From Lentzea alba (GTDB taxonomy: Bacteria; Actinomycetota; Actinomycetes; Mycobacteriales; Pseudonocardiaceae), in assembly GCF_011067745.1 (NCBI RefSeq), contig NZ_JAAMPJ010000009.1:1-64000 (forward strand): DNA of 64,000 nucleotides. Direction: 5' to 3'. Shown here piece after piece: positions 50,934 to 59,430 of the stretch (its first letter is position 1; each line of letters starts with the position of its first letter). Below the pieces are notes generated by a model, which was given only the letters and a program-made list of their open reading frames with translations, was not told the origin of the DNA and made no database searches. The translations under genes were made by a program, and so were the position numbers.

Positions 50934-52168
50934 CGCTTGCCGGCGCGGTGGGTGATCCGGTCACTCGGCGTCGAGGCGCCACCGGTGGTGAGGAAGTGTT
51001 CGACCGGGAGCGTGGCGGCACCCATCGCCACCGCGTCCGGCCCCAGCCGGCCCAGCTCGATCGACGTCTGGGCGAACGGGTGATCGAGCGCGTGCTCCGC
51101 GGCGGCCGCGGTGATCTTCGGGAGCAACCGCGATCCGAGCAGGAGTCCCGCCCAGCCGCCCACGATGATGCGTTCCGGGTTGAACAGATTGATCAGGTTG
51201 GCGATCCCGGCGCCGAGATACGTGGCGGTCTCGTCCAGCACCTCGGCCGCGACCCCTCCGCGCTCGGCGGTGTCGAGCAGCTCGGCGAGGGCGGCCTCCT
51301 CGCTCACTCCGCGCCGGCGACGACCACGCCTCGCCTCCTGGTACCGCTCCAGCACGGCCTCCGCGCCGACGTACGCCTCGAGGCAACCACGGGCCCCGCA
51401 CCGGCACCGCCTGCCACCGACCTGGACCGTGGTGTGCCCCCACTCACCGGCGCTGCTGGTCGCGCCGCGGTAGGTGGTGCCGTGGGTGATGATGCTGGCT
51501 CCCACACCGGAGCCGATCAGCACGACCACCGCGTGCCGGCAGCCGCGACCGGCGCCGAACCACATCTCGGCCTGCCCCATGTTCTTGGCACCGTTGTCGA
51601 TGTGCAGGGGAAGATCCGTGCCCGCGCGGAGCAGTCGTTCCAACGGGACCGCGTCCCAGCCGAACGTCTGGCCGTGGACCAGCACCTCCGCGCCGTGCTC
51701 CACCACGCCCGAGACGCCGATGCCAACGCCGAGGACGTCGCGTTCGGAGACACCGGCCTCGGCGCACACGGCCTTGATCCCGGCCAGAATCCGGTCCACG
51801 ACGAACTCGACGTCGTGCCCGTCCGCCAGCTCGTAGGACACCTTGGCGCGCAAGGTCATCGCGAGGTCGAAGAGCTCGACCCGGACGCAGGTCTCTCCCA
51901 CGTCGACCCCGATGACCGAGCGGTGCCCGGCGTTGACGCGGAGCAACACGTGGGGGCGCCCACCGTCGGAGTCCATCGAACCCGCCGTGATCACGACACC
52001 TGACGCGATCAGGTCGCTCACCACGTTGCCGACCGTACCCGCGCTGAGGCCCGTGAGCCTGCTCAGCTCCTGACGGCTGGCGGGACCGTCGAAGTAGAGC
52101 TGCCACAGGATCACGGCACTGTTGCCACGACGCAGGTCACGTACGGTGCTCCGCTGGTGCGGTACCAC
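50918..52168 (-). CDS. ROK-family regulator 2 (divergent from the GH30 gene)
   Basis: This protein of about 416 residues starts at GTG 52168 behind AGAGG; a longer frame to 52246 is possible. The winged helix reads RQELSRLTGLSAGTVGNVVS and GRPHVLLRVN. The ROK domain shows VIGVDVGETCVRVELFDLAM, LIGSGVGAS, CRCGARGCLEAY and GGWAGLLLGSRLLP. It is a clear paralogue of ROK regulator 1. It faces the GH30 gene across the palindrome at 52266-52284 and probably controls it. Confidence 0.92.
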   Translation of the reverse strand: MVPHQRSTVRDLRRGNSAVILWQLYFDGPASRQELSRLTGLSAGTVGNVVSDLIASGVVITAGSMDSDGGRPHVLLRVNAGHRSVIGVDVGETCVRVELFDLAMTLRAKVSYELADGHDVEFVVDRILAGIKAVCAEAGVSERDVLGVGIGVSGVVEHGAEVLVHGQTFGWDAVPLERLLRAGTDLPLHIDNGAKNMGQAEMWFGAGRGCRHAVVVLIGSGVGASIITHGTTYRGATSSAGEWGHTTVQVGGRRCRCGARGCLEAYVGAEAVLERYQEARRGRRRRGVSEEAALAELLDTAERGGVAAEVLDETATYLGAGIANLINLFNPERIIVGGWAGLLLGSRLLPKITAAAAEHALDHPFAQTSIELGRLGPDAVAMGAATLPVEHFLTTGGASTPSDRITHRAGKRHDSA

Positions 52169-52265
52169 GCCCACCTCTTTTCTCACCGGCCCACAGTATT
52201 GCCGATCAAACGACTGGCGCCGAGTCGCCACGTCGTTGACCTCCACTTTGCCAGCACGTTAAATT

Positions 52266-52284
52266 AACACTTGAAATAAGTGTT
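52266..52284. promoter_or_regulatory. Palindromic operator of the GH30 gene (ROK-type)
   Basis: AACACTT-GAAAT-AAGTGTT has perfect 7-bp arms between the divergent ROK 2 and GH30 genes. The core ACTTGAAATAAGT matches the GH2-operon site at 11 of 13 positions. GTTAAATTAAC just upstream is also AT-rich and nearly palindromic. Confidence 0.7.
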
Positions 52285-52425
52285 TGGCCTCGGACGATGA
52301 CGCCCGACGACAGGCTTCCTCAACGGTTGGCGTGCAGCCACAAGCCGCACCCGCCTCTGTCGGCCCCTCGGTGCCCAGCCGTGCCGAGTTCTCGAACCCC
52401 CGCGGAAGATCCCGAGGAGGAAGTC

Positions 52426-54369
52426 GTGCACACCCGTCTGGATTCCAGGCGACTACGGGTCGCCCACGTCACGACCGCTGTCGGCCTCGCCCTGTTCGGC
52501 ATGAGCGTGCCAACCTCTGCCGTGCCAACCTCTGCCGTGCCACGCTCTGCCGTGCCGGCCGAGCAGCACGCCGCCGATGCCGGAGGGGTCGGCTCGTGGA
52601 TCACCACAGCCGATCGCTCCCAGTTGCTCAACCCGCAGCCGGCCCTCGCCTTCCGTTCCGGGTCGACCGGCACCGCGGACACGATCACCATCGACCCTGA
52701 ACAGACCTACCAGACGATCACGGGGTTCGGGGCGTCCTTCACGGACTCCTCCGCCTGGCTGATCTGGAACTCGCCGCATCGCGACTCCATCATGACCACA
52801 CTGTTCGACCCGAGGCAGGGCATCGGACTGAGCACGGTGCGCCAGCCCATTGGCGCGTCGGACTTCTCCCGGTCGGCCTACACGTACGACGACGTCCCGA
52901 AAGGACAGACGGACCCGAACCTGACCCGGTTCTCCATCACCCACGACGAGCCCTACGTGCTGCCCCTGCTCCGGCGCGCCAGGGAGATCAACCCGCACAC
53001 CACGTTCATGGCGTCGCCGTGGAGCGCGCCGGCGTGGATGAAGACCAGCGGCGAGTTGGTCGGCGGCAGTCTGAAACGCGAGCACCACCAGGTCTATGCG
53101 AACTACTTCGTCAAGTTCCTGCAGGCCTACCGGGACGCCGGTGTGCCGGTCTCCCTGGTGACACCCCAGAACGAACCGGAGTTCTCGCCCGGGAACTACC
53201 CGGGCATGCTGATGTCCGCGCAGGATCAGGCGGACTTCATCGGCGGCGCGCTCGGTCCGGCGATCGAGAGGGCCGGGCTGGACACCCGCATTCTCGCCTT
53301 CGACCACAACTGGGACCGGCCGGGTTATCCGCTCGACGTGCTCCGCAACTCGACCGCCGCCCGGTACACGGCGGGCTCGGCCTTCCACTGTTACGCGGGT
53401 GAGCCGGGCGCACAGACGAACGTGCACAACGCGTTCCCCGGCAAGGACGTCCACTTCACCGAGTGCTCCGGAATCAAGACCGGCGACGAGGCGAGGACGT
53501 TCGCCGACACGTTGAGCTGGCAGACCCGCAACCTGATCATCGGCGCCACCCGGAACTGGGCGAAGAGCGTCGTCCTGTGGAATCTGGCGCTCGACCAGAA
53601 CGGCGGGCCGACCATGAACTGCACCACCTGCACCGGTGTGGTGACGGTGCAGGGCAACGGCACCGTCACCTACAACGCCGAGTACTACGTTCTGGGTCAC
53701 ATCAGCAAGTTCGTGAAGCCCGGCGCGGTGCGCATCGGCTCCAACACCTTCGGTCAGGGCAACATCGAGAACGTCGCCTTCCGGAACCCGGACGGTTCCA
53801 CCGTTCTCGTCGTCCACAACAGCGGGTCCGGCACCCGGACCTTCGACGTCACCTCCACCGGCCGGCACTTCAGCACCTCACTGTCCGCGGGCGCGGTCGC
53901 CACGTTCACCTGGTCGGCCGGCAGCACTCCTCCGCCCGGCGGCGGAGAGTCCGCATTGGACCGGTCAGGCTGGCGCGTCAGCGCGTCGTCCACTCCCGCC
54001 GATGCCTGCTGCACCGCGGACACCGCCGCGAAGGCGATCGACGGCACCTCCTCCACCCGATGGTCCACAGGCCTTGCCCAACAGCCCGGCCAGTGGTTCC
54101 AGATCGACCTCGGTACCCCGCGGAAGCCAACCAAGATCGTTCTGGAGAACGGCTCCAGCACCGGAGACCATCCGCGGGGCTACGCCGTGCACGCCTCCGA
54201 CAACCCGTCCTCCTGGGGCGACCCCATCACCACCGGACAGGGCAGCGACCCGACCACCACCATCCACCTCCCCGCCATCACCGCCAGATACCTCCGCATC
54301 ACCCAAACCGGCAACACGGGCAACTGGTGGAGCATCTCCGAGCTGAACCTCTACTCCCCCGCGACGTAG
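52426..54369 (+). CDS. Secreted GH30 glycoside hydrolase with C-terminal CBM32-like domain
   Basis: GTG 52426 follows GAGGAGGA. The 647-residue product has a signal peptide (RLRVAHVTTAVGLALFGMSV) and a PTSAV repeat region. The GH30 barrel follows: ITGFGASFTDSSAWLIWNSP, FMASPWSAPAWMKTSGELVG, acid/base Glu in VTPQNEPEFS, nucleophile Glu in VHFTECSG, VVLWNLALDQNGGP. A beta domain and then an F5/8 type-C/CBM32-like module (KAIDGTSSTRWSTGLAQQPG, YLRITQTGNTGNWWSISELN) end it. Known GH30 enzymes cut beta-1,6-glucans, glucosylceramides or xylans. It may release sugars taken up by the ABC system. Confidence 0.9.
   Translation: MHTRLDSRRLRVAHVTTAVGLALFGMSVPTSAVPTSAVPRSAVPAEQHAADAGGVGSWITTADRSQLLNPQPALAFRSGSTGTADTITIDPEQTYQTITGFGASFTDSSAWLIWNSPHRDSIMTTLFDPRQGIGLSTVRQPIGASDFSRSAYTYDDVPKGQTDPNLTRFSITHDEPYVLPLLRRAREINPHTTFMASPWSAPAWMKTSGELVGGSLKREHHQVYANYFVKFLQAYRDAGVPVSLVTPQNEPEFSPGNYPGMLMSAQDQADFIGGALGPAIERAGLDTRILAFDHNWDRPGYPLDVLRNSTAARYTAGSAFHCYAGEPGAQTNVHNAFPGKDVHFTECSGIKTGDEARTFADTLSWQTRNLIIGATRNWAKSVVLWNLALDQNGGPTMNCTTCTGVVTVQGNGTVTYNAEYYVLGHISKFVKPGAVRIGSNTFGQGNIENVAFRNPDGSTVLVVHNSGSGTRTFDVTSTGRHFSTSLSAGAVATFTWSAGSTPPPGGGESALDRSGWRVSASSTPADACCTADTAAKAIDGTSSTRWSTGLAQQPGQWFQIDLGTPRKPTKIVLENGSSTGDHPRGYAVHASDNPSSWGDPITTGQGSDPTTTIHLPAITARYLRITQTGNTGNWWSISELNLYSPAT
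52507..52551 (+). repeat. 15-nt tandem repeat encoding VPTSA-type units
   Basis: GTGCCAACCTCTGCC occurs twice exactly and a third time with two changes (GTGCCACGCTCTGCC). In frame it encodes VPTSA-VPTSA-VPRSA at the signal-peptide cleavage zone of the GH30 protein, so copy-number changes would only lengthen a flexible linker. Confidence 0.85.
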
Positions 54370-54417
54370 GCCTGGTGCGGCGGTCGTGGCGTCGGGTACC
54401 GCGACCGCCGCAAGTTC

Positions 54418-54786
54418 CTACGAAGATCCGCTGGCGATGGCCTTGGCGGGAATCCCCCATCCGTTGTTCACCGCGGGCTCCTTCGCCCACTCACCGAGCC
54501 CGTGGTCGCAGCCGAACACGTCGGTGATCCGACCGCTGGCGTGCCAGTTCTTGTAACTGCGGACCACGAAGAGCGGCCCGATGTCGAGGCGGTCGAGGTT
54601 GTACGGGAGGACTCGCAACCGGCCGGTGTAATTGGGACCTGACCACACGCAAAGCTTGTAGTACTTCCCCACCTCACAAGGCGGCCCCGGCTCCGGCGGC
54701 GCGGCCTCGGCGGGCGCGGCCGCCACCAGTGCGATCGCCCACGCGATCAAGGTCGCCTTGAGGGTGAACCCACGAGAGCTGAGCAC
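54418..54786 (-). CDS. Small secreted I36/crystallin-like protein
   Basis: GTG 54786 lies 8 nt after GGAGG. The 122-residue product has a signal peptide (FTLKATLIAWAIALVAAAPA, cleavage near AEA). The mature domain contains CEVGKYYKLCVWSGPNYTGR and SYKNWHASGRITDVFGCDHG with three Cys. The C-W-x-G-x-N-Y-x-G pattern is that of the peptidase-inhibitor I36/beta-gamma-crystallin-like group, so it may inhibit proteases or bind the cell surface. Confidence 0.75.
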   Translation of the reverse strand: MLSSRGFTLKATLIAWAIALVAAAPAEAAPPEPGPPCEVGKYYKLCVWSGPNYTGRLRVLPYNLDRLDIGPLFVVRSYKNWHASGRITDVFGCDHGLGEWAKEPAVNNGWGIPAKAIASGSS

Positions 54787-55073
54787 CGAACAAACCTCCA
54801 GGAAAAGTCCGGAATGGACAGAACCCCACACCTGTTTGCTTCCGACGACTTCGTCGAATTCCGCGGTAAAGTTTGGCGGCATGTCCGGCTTCATCGCCTG
54901 ATCGCCTGACCCGCTTCCAGCTTGGCACGGAAGGCGTCTCTCAACCCAGGGGCCGCTTTCGCCGAGCCGGGAGAAACAGCTCCCCGACTCCGTGCAGAAC
55001 GTCCAAAGTGGACTTCCCTTCGGTCCGCACAGTGGAAGCGGGCACGAAGGCGCGGGATCCCCGCACGACGAGA
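54787..55073. other. Leader of the small secreted protein and unassigned DNA
   Basis: The region contains the upstream DNA of the I36-like gene. I see no additional gene or RNA here. Longer minus-strand frames reaching 55164 exist but have atypical composition and no start signal. Confidence 0.4.
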
Positions 55074-55131
55074 TCGAACCGATCTTCGCCTGATCATCAT
55101 TTTCATGATCAACAGGCGGATGAAGGGGCAA
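55074..55131. repeat. Dispersed repeat, copy B (58 nt, hairpin-forming)
   Basis: This is the counterpart of 12247-12304, at roughly 90 per cent identity by eye. It includes the dyad TGATCAT...ATGATCA and the same orientation of the AACAGG-C/G-GATGAAGG tail. The flanks differ from those of copy A, so only this unit is shared. Confidence 0.65.
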
Positions 55132-55199
55132 GGAGGAGGCGCAGGCTCCTTCATTCTGCCGCATTTCGTGTCAGTTGCCAGCGGTCCGCGACGCGGTCT

Positions 55200-55440
55200 G
55201 CATGTTCCCGGTGAGGGGTTCCGGTCGCCCTCGGCTCCGCAGATGGCCGGCCCGTGGATGCCGAACTCCGCGCCGAGCCGTTGGCCCGCGGTGATCATGC
55301 AGGCATCGGCGGCAGTGTTTTCTTCGACGCGCGTGACCCGCCGGGTCCCGGGAATGGGGGGCGATGTCGTCGCCGCGGGTCAGCAGCCACGCCAGCGCGG
55401 TCTGTGCCGCGATGGAGCGCAATCCAGATGTCGCGGTGCC
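55200..55440 (-). pseudogene. Aldo/keto reductase C-terminal relic
   Basis: The minus strand reads QTALAWLLTRGDDIAP. After frame changes it continues as the cofactor-binding PGTRR...EEN zone (PGPGGSRASKK in one frame) and MITAGQRLGAEFGIHG. These are the last elements of an AKR similar to the intact one at 16290 (QLALAWLLAQGEDVAPIPGT). At least two frameshifts are needed and the first two-thirds of the barrel is absent. Confidence 0.55.
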
Positions 55441-55701
55441 CGATCCCGGACCGGCAGGTACCGAGGGCACGAAGGTGATCGCAGAACTCCGCCCTGCGAG
55501 CTGACCGTGCCGACGCCGAGAACCCCAGGCAGCGCCGGCCGGGGACGAACACGACGTGTCGTGCACACGGCCGGACGTCTTGCGCGTGTGCTGCCAGCCG
55601 GCACCGAGGCACGCGATGATCGAACGTTGTCCGGACAAGGGAGTATCGTTCCCAGAAAGTGCCCTGGACCCGGCATGACGGCATCCGACCGGGGGATTCC
55701 C

Positions 55702-55929
55702 ATGGCGCATCTCGATCAGCTTCCCGCTACCACGGCGATCGCGGGGATCGCGGGGATCGCGGGGATCGCTGAACCCCACCAGAGCACGGTCGCGTCCATC
55801 CAGCACGCGGCCGGGCTGGGCCTGTTCAGCGCGGCGGAAGCCGAACTGGTCATCGACCGGATCCGCGCGCTCACCACCGGGGACCCAGCGCAAGCCCTTC
55901 CAGTCAGTCCTAATGAGACAGTCGCGTGA
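55702..55929 (+). CDS. Small protein with Gly-Ile-Ala repeat
   Basis: ATG 55702 lies behind GGGGGA; an in-frame ATG at 55675 is an alternative. The 75-residue product begins MAHLDQLPATTAIAGIAGIA. Three exact GCGGGGATC units (55741-55767) encode the AGI repeats. A helix-forming second half with AAEAELVIDRIRAL follows. The family is not recognised. Its stop overlaps or abuts the desaturase relic, and a STAS gene follows. Confidence 0.45.
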   Translation: MAHLDQLPATTAIAGIAGIAGIAEPHQSTVASIQHAAGLGLFSAAEAELVIDRIRALTTGDPAQALPVSPNETVA

Positions 55930-55954
55930 CTGCCGTGTCCGCGAACGTCCGGCC

Positions 55955-56075
55955 GCGGGCGATCCGCCCCACCTGTGCCCGGCACGACGTGTCGCACGGC
56001 CAGATCGACAATTCAGCCGGAGTGATCTGGATCTTCGACGAGCACGACTGGGCCTCGGCGGTGCGCTCGACCATC
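55955..56075 (+). pseudogene. Fatty-acid desaturase C-terminal relic
   Basis: The segment reads PTCARHDVSHGQIDNSAGVI followed by WIFDEHDWASAVR. The intact desaturase at 61138-62094 ends with PTCARHGVRRGQIDISARLI and WVFEKLGWATKVR at the corresponding place. Only this tail is present; the His-box regions are gone. It is probably the remnant of a second copy. Confidence 0.65.
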
Positions 56076-56126
56076 CACCTCACAAGCAACGGACAGGCGC
56101 AACCTGCCCGATCAAGGAGATGTCCC

Positions 56127-56642
56127 ATGACACCCCTCCTCCAACGCGTACCGGCGGACCATCCGGCACGCGCAGCTGCTGTCCGGCCAGACTTCCAGTC
56201 AGATGGGGAGGTTCTGACTGGCACGGTGTGCCAGGCCCCGCCAGACGTGGTCGTACTCGCGGTGTGCGGCGAGGTGGACTCGTCCACCAGCCCGCTGCTG
56301 CGTGATCGTCTCCTCGAGCAGTTGCGACCCACTTGCCCACAGCTGGTGGTAGACCTCACCGAAGTGAGTTTCTTCGGTGCAGCCGGTATCACCGTCCTGG
56401 TCGCTGCCAGGGAAGCAGCGGAGACGGCGGGGATCAGGATGTGTCTGGTCGCCCGTACGCGCGTGGTGCTGCGGCCACTGACGATCACCGGACTGGACAG
56501 CGTGTTCGACGTCTGCCCCGACATCGCCCACGCCCGGCTGCGCATGAGCGAGGTCGCCGCGCAGATCATCGATGGGTCCCTTGACGATGACGGCATCCTG
56601 CCGCGGCCACGCGCGGGGCACGGTGCACCACCCCCGGCGTGA
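56127..56642 (+). CDS. STAS-domain anti-sigma-factor-antagonist-like protein
   Basis: ATG 56127 follows AAGGAGA. The 171-residue protein has a STAS domain at about 35-140: VVVLAVCGEVDSSTSPLLRD, LVVDLTEVSFFGAAGITVLV, ALTITGLDSVFDV-like end. In classic antagonists the loop after beta-3 reads D-S-S-G, with a phosphorylated Ser. Here it is G-A-A-G, so phospho-switching by an anti-sigma kinase is not possible in the usual way. The next gene, a CorA relic, starts inside its stop. Confidence 0.85.
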   Translation: MTPLLQRVPADHPARAAAVRPDFQSDGEVLTGTVCQAPPDVVVLAVCGEVDSSTSPLLRDRLLEQLRPTCPQLVVDLTEVSFFGAAGITVLVAAREAAETAGIRMCLVARTRVVLRPLTITGLDSVFDVCPDIAHARLRMSEVAAQIIDGSLDDDGILPRPRAGHGAPPPA

Positions 56643-56862
56643 CCTCGGAAACCAACATCATCAACAACGTCGTCTACCTGGACGGGCGGCAAGCCGCGTC
56701 CCCGGCCACGCTGGCCGACACCTTCCGAATGCTGGAGCGGCAAGCCGACAGCGTGGCCTGGATCGCCACTAGTTCGGTGAGCTGCACCTGTTCGTGGGTC
56801 CCGATTTCGTGCTCACCGTGCGGCACAACGACACACCGGACTTGGCCGGCGTGCGGCGCGGA
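56639..56862 (+). pseudogene. corA: CorA-type metal transporter relic (N-terminal pieces)
   Basis: GTG 56639 overlaps the STAS stop. The first frame gives INNVVYLDGRQAASPATLAD and RQADSVAWIATS. After a deletion of about 60 codons and a frameshift near 56773, another frame gives FGELHLFVGPDFVLTVRHND followed by TPDLAGVRR. Both are conserved CorA N-terminal segments (WIGL..., FGELH.FVG..FVVTVRH). The membrane domain with the GMN motif is missing; the DNA runs into the permease relic. Confidence 0.65.
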
Positions 56863-57315
56863 TGGTCGCGACGATTCCGGTGATCGCGCGGCGCAGCAGG
56901 TTCAGTGCCGGGGTACCGAGGCCGGTGGCGAACTGCCGGGTGCGCTCAAGCAAGATCCCGACAGGGCCTCTGCCTCCGCGAGCATCCGCGATCATGTCCG
57001 GCGGCCGGGTCGCCAGCTGTGTGCCCTGCTCGGCCAGCGGTATGGCGAAGAGGGTGAGCACACCGCCGGATGCCAGGAAACCACGAGGAACACGACCAGC
57101 GTCGCCAGCGAGCGGCGGCACCACCTCACCTGGCTCTGCAGCGAGTTCACCACAGGGTAGAGCGCGACGGTGAAGACGGCCGCGATGAGCATCCACACGA
57201 GCACTCGTTGGAGGTGCATGACGAACACCACGGCCACAGCTGTGTCCAGGGCCGGCCCGATGGTCGCGAGGATGGTCCGTGCAGGAACCTTGTAGGCGCG
57301 CTGGTTCGGCAGCAT
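56855..57315 (-). pseudogene. AI-2E-type permease relic, N-terminal half
   Basis: ATG 57315 starts a hydrophobic protein: LDTAVAVVFVMHLQRVLVWM, LIAAVFTVALYPVVNSLQSQ, CRRSLATLVVFLVVS. The frame is lost near 57070 and resumes as GVLTLFAIPLAEQGTQLATR and PALNLLRRAITGIVATIRA. The order of helices and the ALNPxV..L-like element fit the AI-2E transporter (UPF0118) family. The C-terminal half is missing, cut where the CorA relic ends. Confidence 0.5.
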
Positions 57316-57449
57316 GCCGACCCCCCCGTCCCGGTCGGCGGACAACCGTTCACGGGGGACGCCGAGGACGGCTCCGGTCCGGCTTCGGCGAAGTGCTCCC
57401 GGTACCGCCGAACTCACGCCGTGGGCTGTGCGGCGCCTCTCTACGTGCG

Positions 57450-58187
57450 TCAGGCTTTGCCGGCCTTCATCATCCTTGCGACCTCCGGCGATCGCGCGAT
57501 CACCTGCTGCGCGACGTCCGACAGCAGCTGGTTGCTGTTGCGGGCGTAGGTCCGCAACAGGGAGAACGCGTCCGCGACACCGATCTGCAGGCGCTCGGTC
57601 AGGATGCCCTTCGCCTGCTCGATGACGATGCGGCTGTTGAGCGCGTTCTGCAGCTGTTCGGTGACCATCTCGCTGTGCCGCAGCGCCCGGACCTGCAAGA
57701 TGCTGATCGTCGCGACGTTGGCGAAGGACTGGGCCAGCTCGACCGCGTCCTCCGGAATGGCGCCGGGCGCGGTTCGGAACAGGTTCAGCGCGCCGACGAT
57801 CTGCTCGCGCAGTCGCATCGGCACCGCGTGGACGGCGGAGAATCCCTGTTCGCGTGCCGCGACGGTGAACCGGGGCCAGCGCTGCGGCTCCTGGTTCAGG
57901 TCGGCGCACGCCACGGGCTGCCCGGTGTGGAAGCAGTCCAGGCAGGGGCCCTCCTCGTCCTGCAGCTGGAACAGCTCCAGCATCCGGGCCTGTTCGGTGG
58001 ACGCGGCCACCAGGTTCAGCGCACCTCGCTGATCAGCCAGCAGGATTCCGACCGCGTCCACCTCGAGCAGTTCGACGCAGCGTTCGGTCAGGGTGTGCAA
58101 GAAGTCGATGGCGTCGAACTGCAGCACCAGCGTGTCCGCCAGCTCGACGAAGGTCTGAGTGATCCGCCGGTCCAACACGTGACTCAC
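57450..58187 (-). CDS. GAF-ANTAR regulator 1
   Basis: The 245-residue cytosolic protein has a GAF sensor at about 30-170 (AVGILLADQRGALNLVAAST, EGPCLDCFHTGQPVACADLN) and a C-terminal ANTAR RNA-binding domain (LQNALNSRIVIEQAKGILTE, AFSLLRTYARNSNQLLSDVA). ANTAR proteins bind paired RNA hairpins to prevent transcription termination. It overlaps the second GAF-ANTAR gene by 4 nt and is read after it. Confidence 0.92.
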   Translation of the reverse strand: MSHVLDRRITQTFVELADTLVLQFDAIDFLHTLTERCVELLEVDAVGILLADQRGALNLVAASTEQARMLELFQLQDEEGPCLDCFHTGQPVACADLNQEPQRWPRFTVAAREQGFSAVHAVPMRLREQIVGALNLFRTAPGAIPEDAVELAQSFANVATISILQVRALRHSEMVTEQLQNALNSRIVIEQAKGILTERLQIGVADAFSLLRTYARNSNQLLSDVAQQVIARSPEVARMMKAGKA

Positions 58188-58921
58188 CTCTGTTTCTCAT
58201 GGTTGGTATCCGGGGTGAATCTCAGTCTGCGCGCGACCACGTCGGCTGCCACCTCCGACAGACGCAGGCCGCTGAGGTACGCATGCGCACGCAACCGGAG
58301 GAACGCCTCACCGAGATCGGTGTCCAGCTGCACCGACACCATGCCGGTGGCCTGGTGCACCACCGCCCAGCGCCGCTCCGGCTCAGCACCCCACAGATCA
58401 GCGCCGTCCGGCGCAGCCGGCGCCGCGGACCGGCCGAGCAACAGCGCTGTCGCCGTGTCCGCGAACAGCAGCGCATCCGCGAGCTCATCCGGCGACAACG
58501 GGCCGTCGACGTCCCGGCAGATCTCCAAGGCGCCCAGCGCGATCGCGCCCAGCGTCAAGGGAATCACGAACACCGCCGCCACCCCCGCCGCGACGGCGGC
58601 CGGGGCGAACACGGGCCAGCGCTGCGCACTCCACCCGTTCGTCAGGTCGGGCACCAACACCGGCTGGTTCTGCCGCAAAGCCTCCGATGCGGGCCCCTCC
58701 CCCATCGTCACCTGCAGCTCGGCCATCTCCTCGCCCGCCGTCCCGACGACCTCGAGCGGTTGCGCGGTACCGGCCAGGTAGACCCCGACGCCGGCCGCGT
58801 TCAGGCCGGCCCGGCAGGCAAGACACACATGACGGACACCCATGGGCTCCTGGTTCGCTCTGGCCATCTCATTGATCACCACGAGCAAGTCGAGATGCCG
58901 ATTCGTGCCCACGCTGGTCAC
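58184..58921 (-). CDS. GAF-ANTAR regulator 2
   Basis: The 245-residue protein has a GAF domain with MGVRHVCLACRAGLNAAGVG, MGEGPASEALRQNQPVLVPD and GALEICRDVDGPLSPDELAD. The ANTAR end reads VVHQATGMVSVQLDTDLGEA followed by FLRLRAHAYLSGLRLSEVAA. It is the first gene of a two-gene operon with regulator 1. Both carry several Cys in the GAF part; a ligand cannot be named. Confidence 0.92.
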   Translation of the reverse strand: MTSVGTNRHLDLLVVINEMARANQEPMGVRHVCLACRAGLNAAGVGVYLAGTAQPLEVVGTAGEEMAELQVTMGEGPASEALRQNQPVLVPDLTNGWSAQRWPVFAPAAVAAGVAAVFVIPLTLGAIALGALEICRDVDGPLSPDELADALLFADTATALLLGRSAAPAAPDGADLWGAEPERRWAVVHQATGMVSVQLDTDLGEAFLRLRAHAYLSGLRLSEVAADVVARRLRFTPDTNHEKQR

Positions 58922-59052
58922 TCCTCGCCATTGTGATCTCGTGCGAACGAAAGCCTAGCCCTAAGTGACCTGCCAAGCGGGCGGACGCGCGAGATCAGGT
59001 GGTTCGACGGATGTCGGCGCCCAGAAGGAGGAACGCGTCCTGACCTCGGGTG

Positions 59053-59430
59053 CTACTCCTGCGCGGGCAGCCGGGGCACAGACCTCAGCGCGCGGTTGCC
59101 GCGTGGTCCAGTCCGGGTCTTGGCCTCGTCGACCTGACGGACGAGTTCGTCGCGTACCTCGTTGAGCGCCTCTGACAGGTCGCGCTCCGACGACGTGACG
59201 ACCAGATGCACGCGGGGAGTGCGGTTGATCCAGCATTCGAGGGTGACTTGCTGCTCGACGCCGTGGCGGTCCGTCACGCTGACTTCCAGTTCGATCTGGT
59301 CGTCGCGGAACGACCGCAGCCGCGAACCGAGTGCGACGAGGCGTTCCAAGACCCATCCGCGTTCTGACGCGAGGAAGCCGGTGGCGAGGTGCAGGGCGAC
59401 AACAGCGGTGTCGTCCCGGGTTTCCTTCAT
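59053..59430 (-). CDS. Ribosome hibernation (HPF/RaiA)-like protein
   Basis: The 125-residue protein starts at ATG 59430 (MKETRDDTAVVALHLATGF). The beta-alpha-beta pattern with RLRSFRDDQIELEVSVTD, VEQQVTLECWINRTPRVHLV and a final amphipathic helix LSEALNEVRDELVRQVDEAK is that of the S30AE/HPF fold, which binds the ribosomal decoding site in stationary phase. It is short and lacks the long-HPF C-terminal dimerisation domain. Similarity is by fold pattern, so confidence is moderate. Confidence 0.65.
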   Translation of the reverse strand: MKETRDDTAVVALHLATGFLASERGWVLERLVALGSRLRSFRDDQIELEVSVTDRHGVEQQVTLECWINRTPRVHLVVTSSERDLSEALNEVRDELVRQVDEAKTRTGPRGNRALRSVPRLPAQE

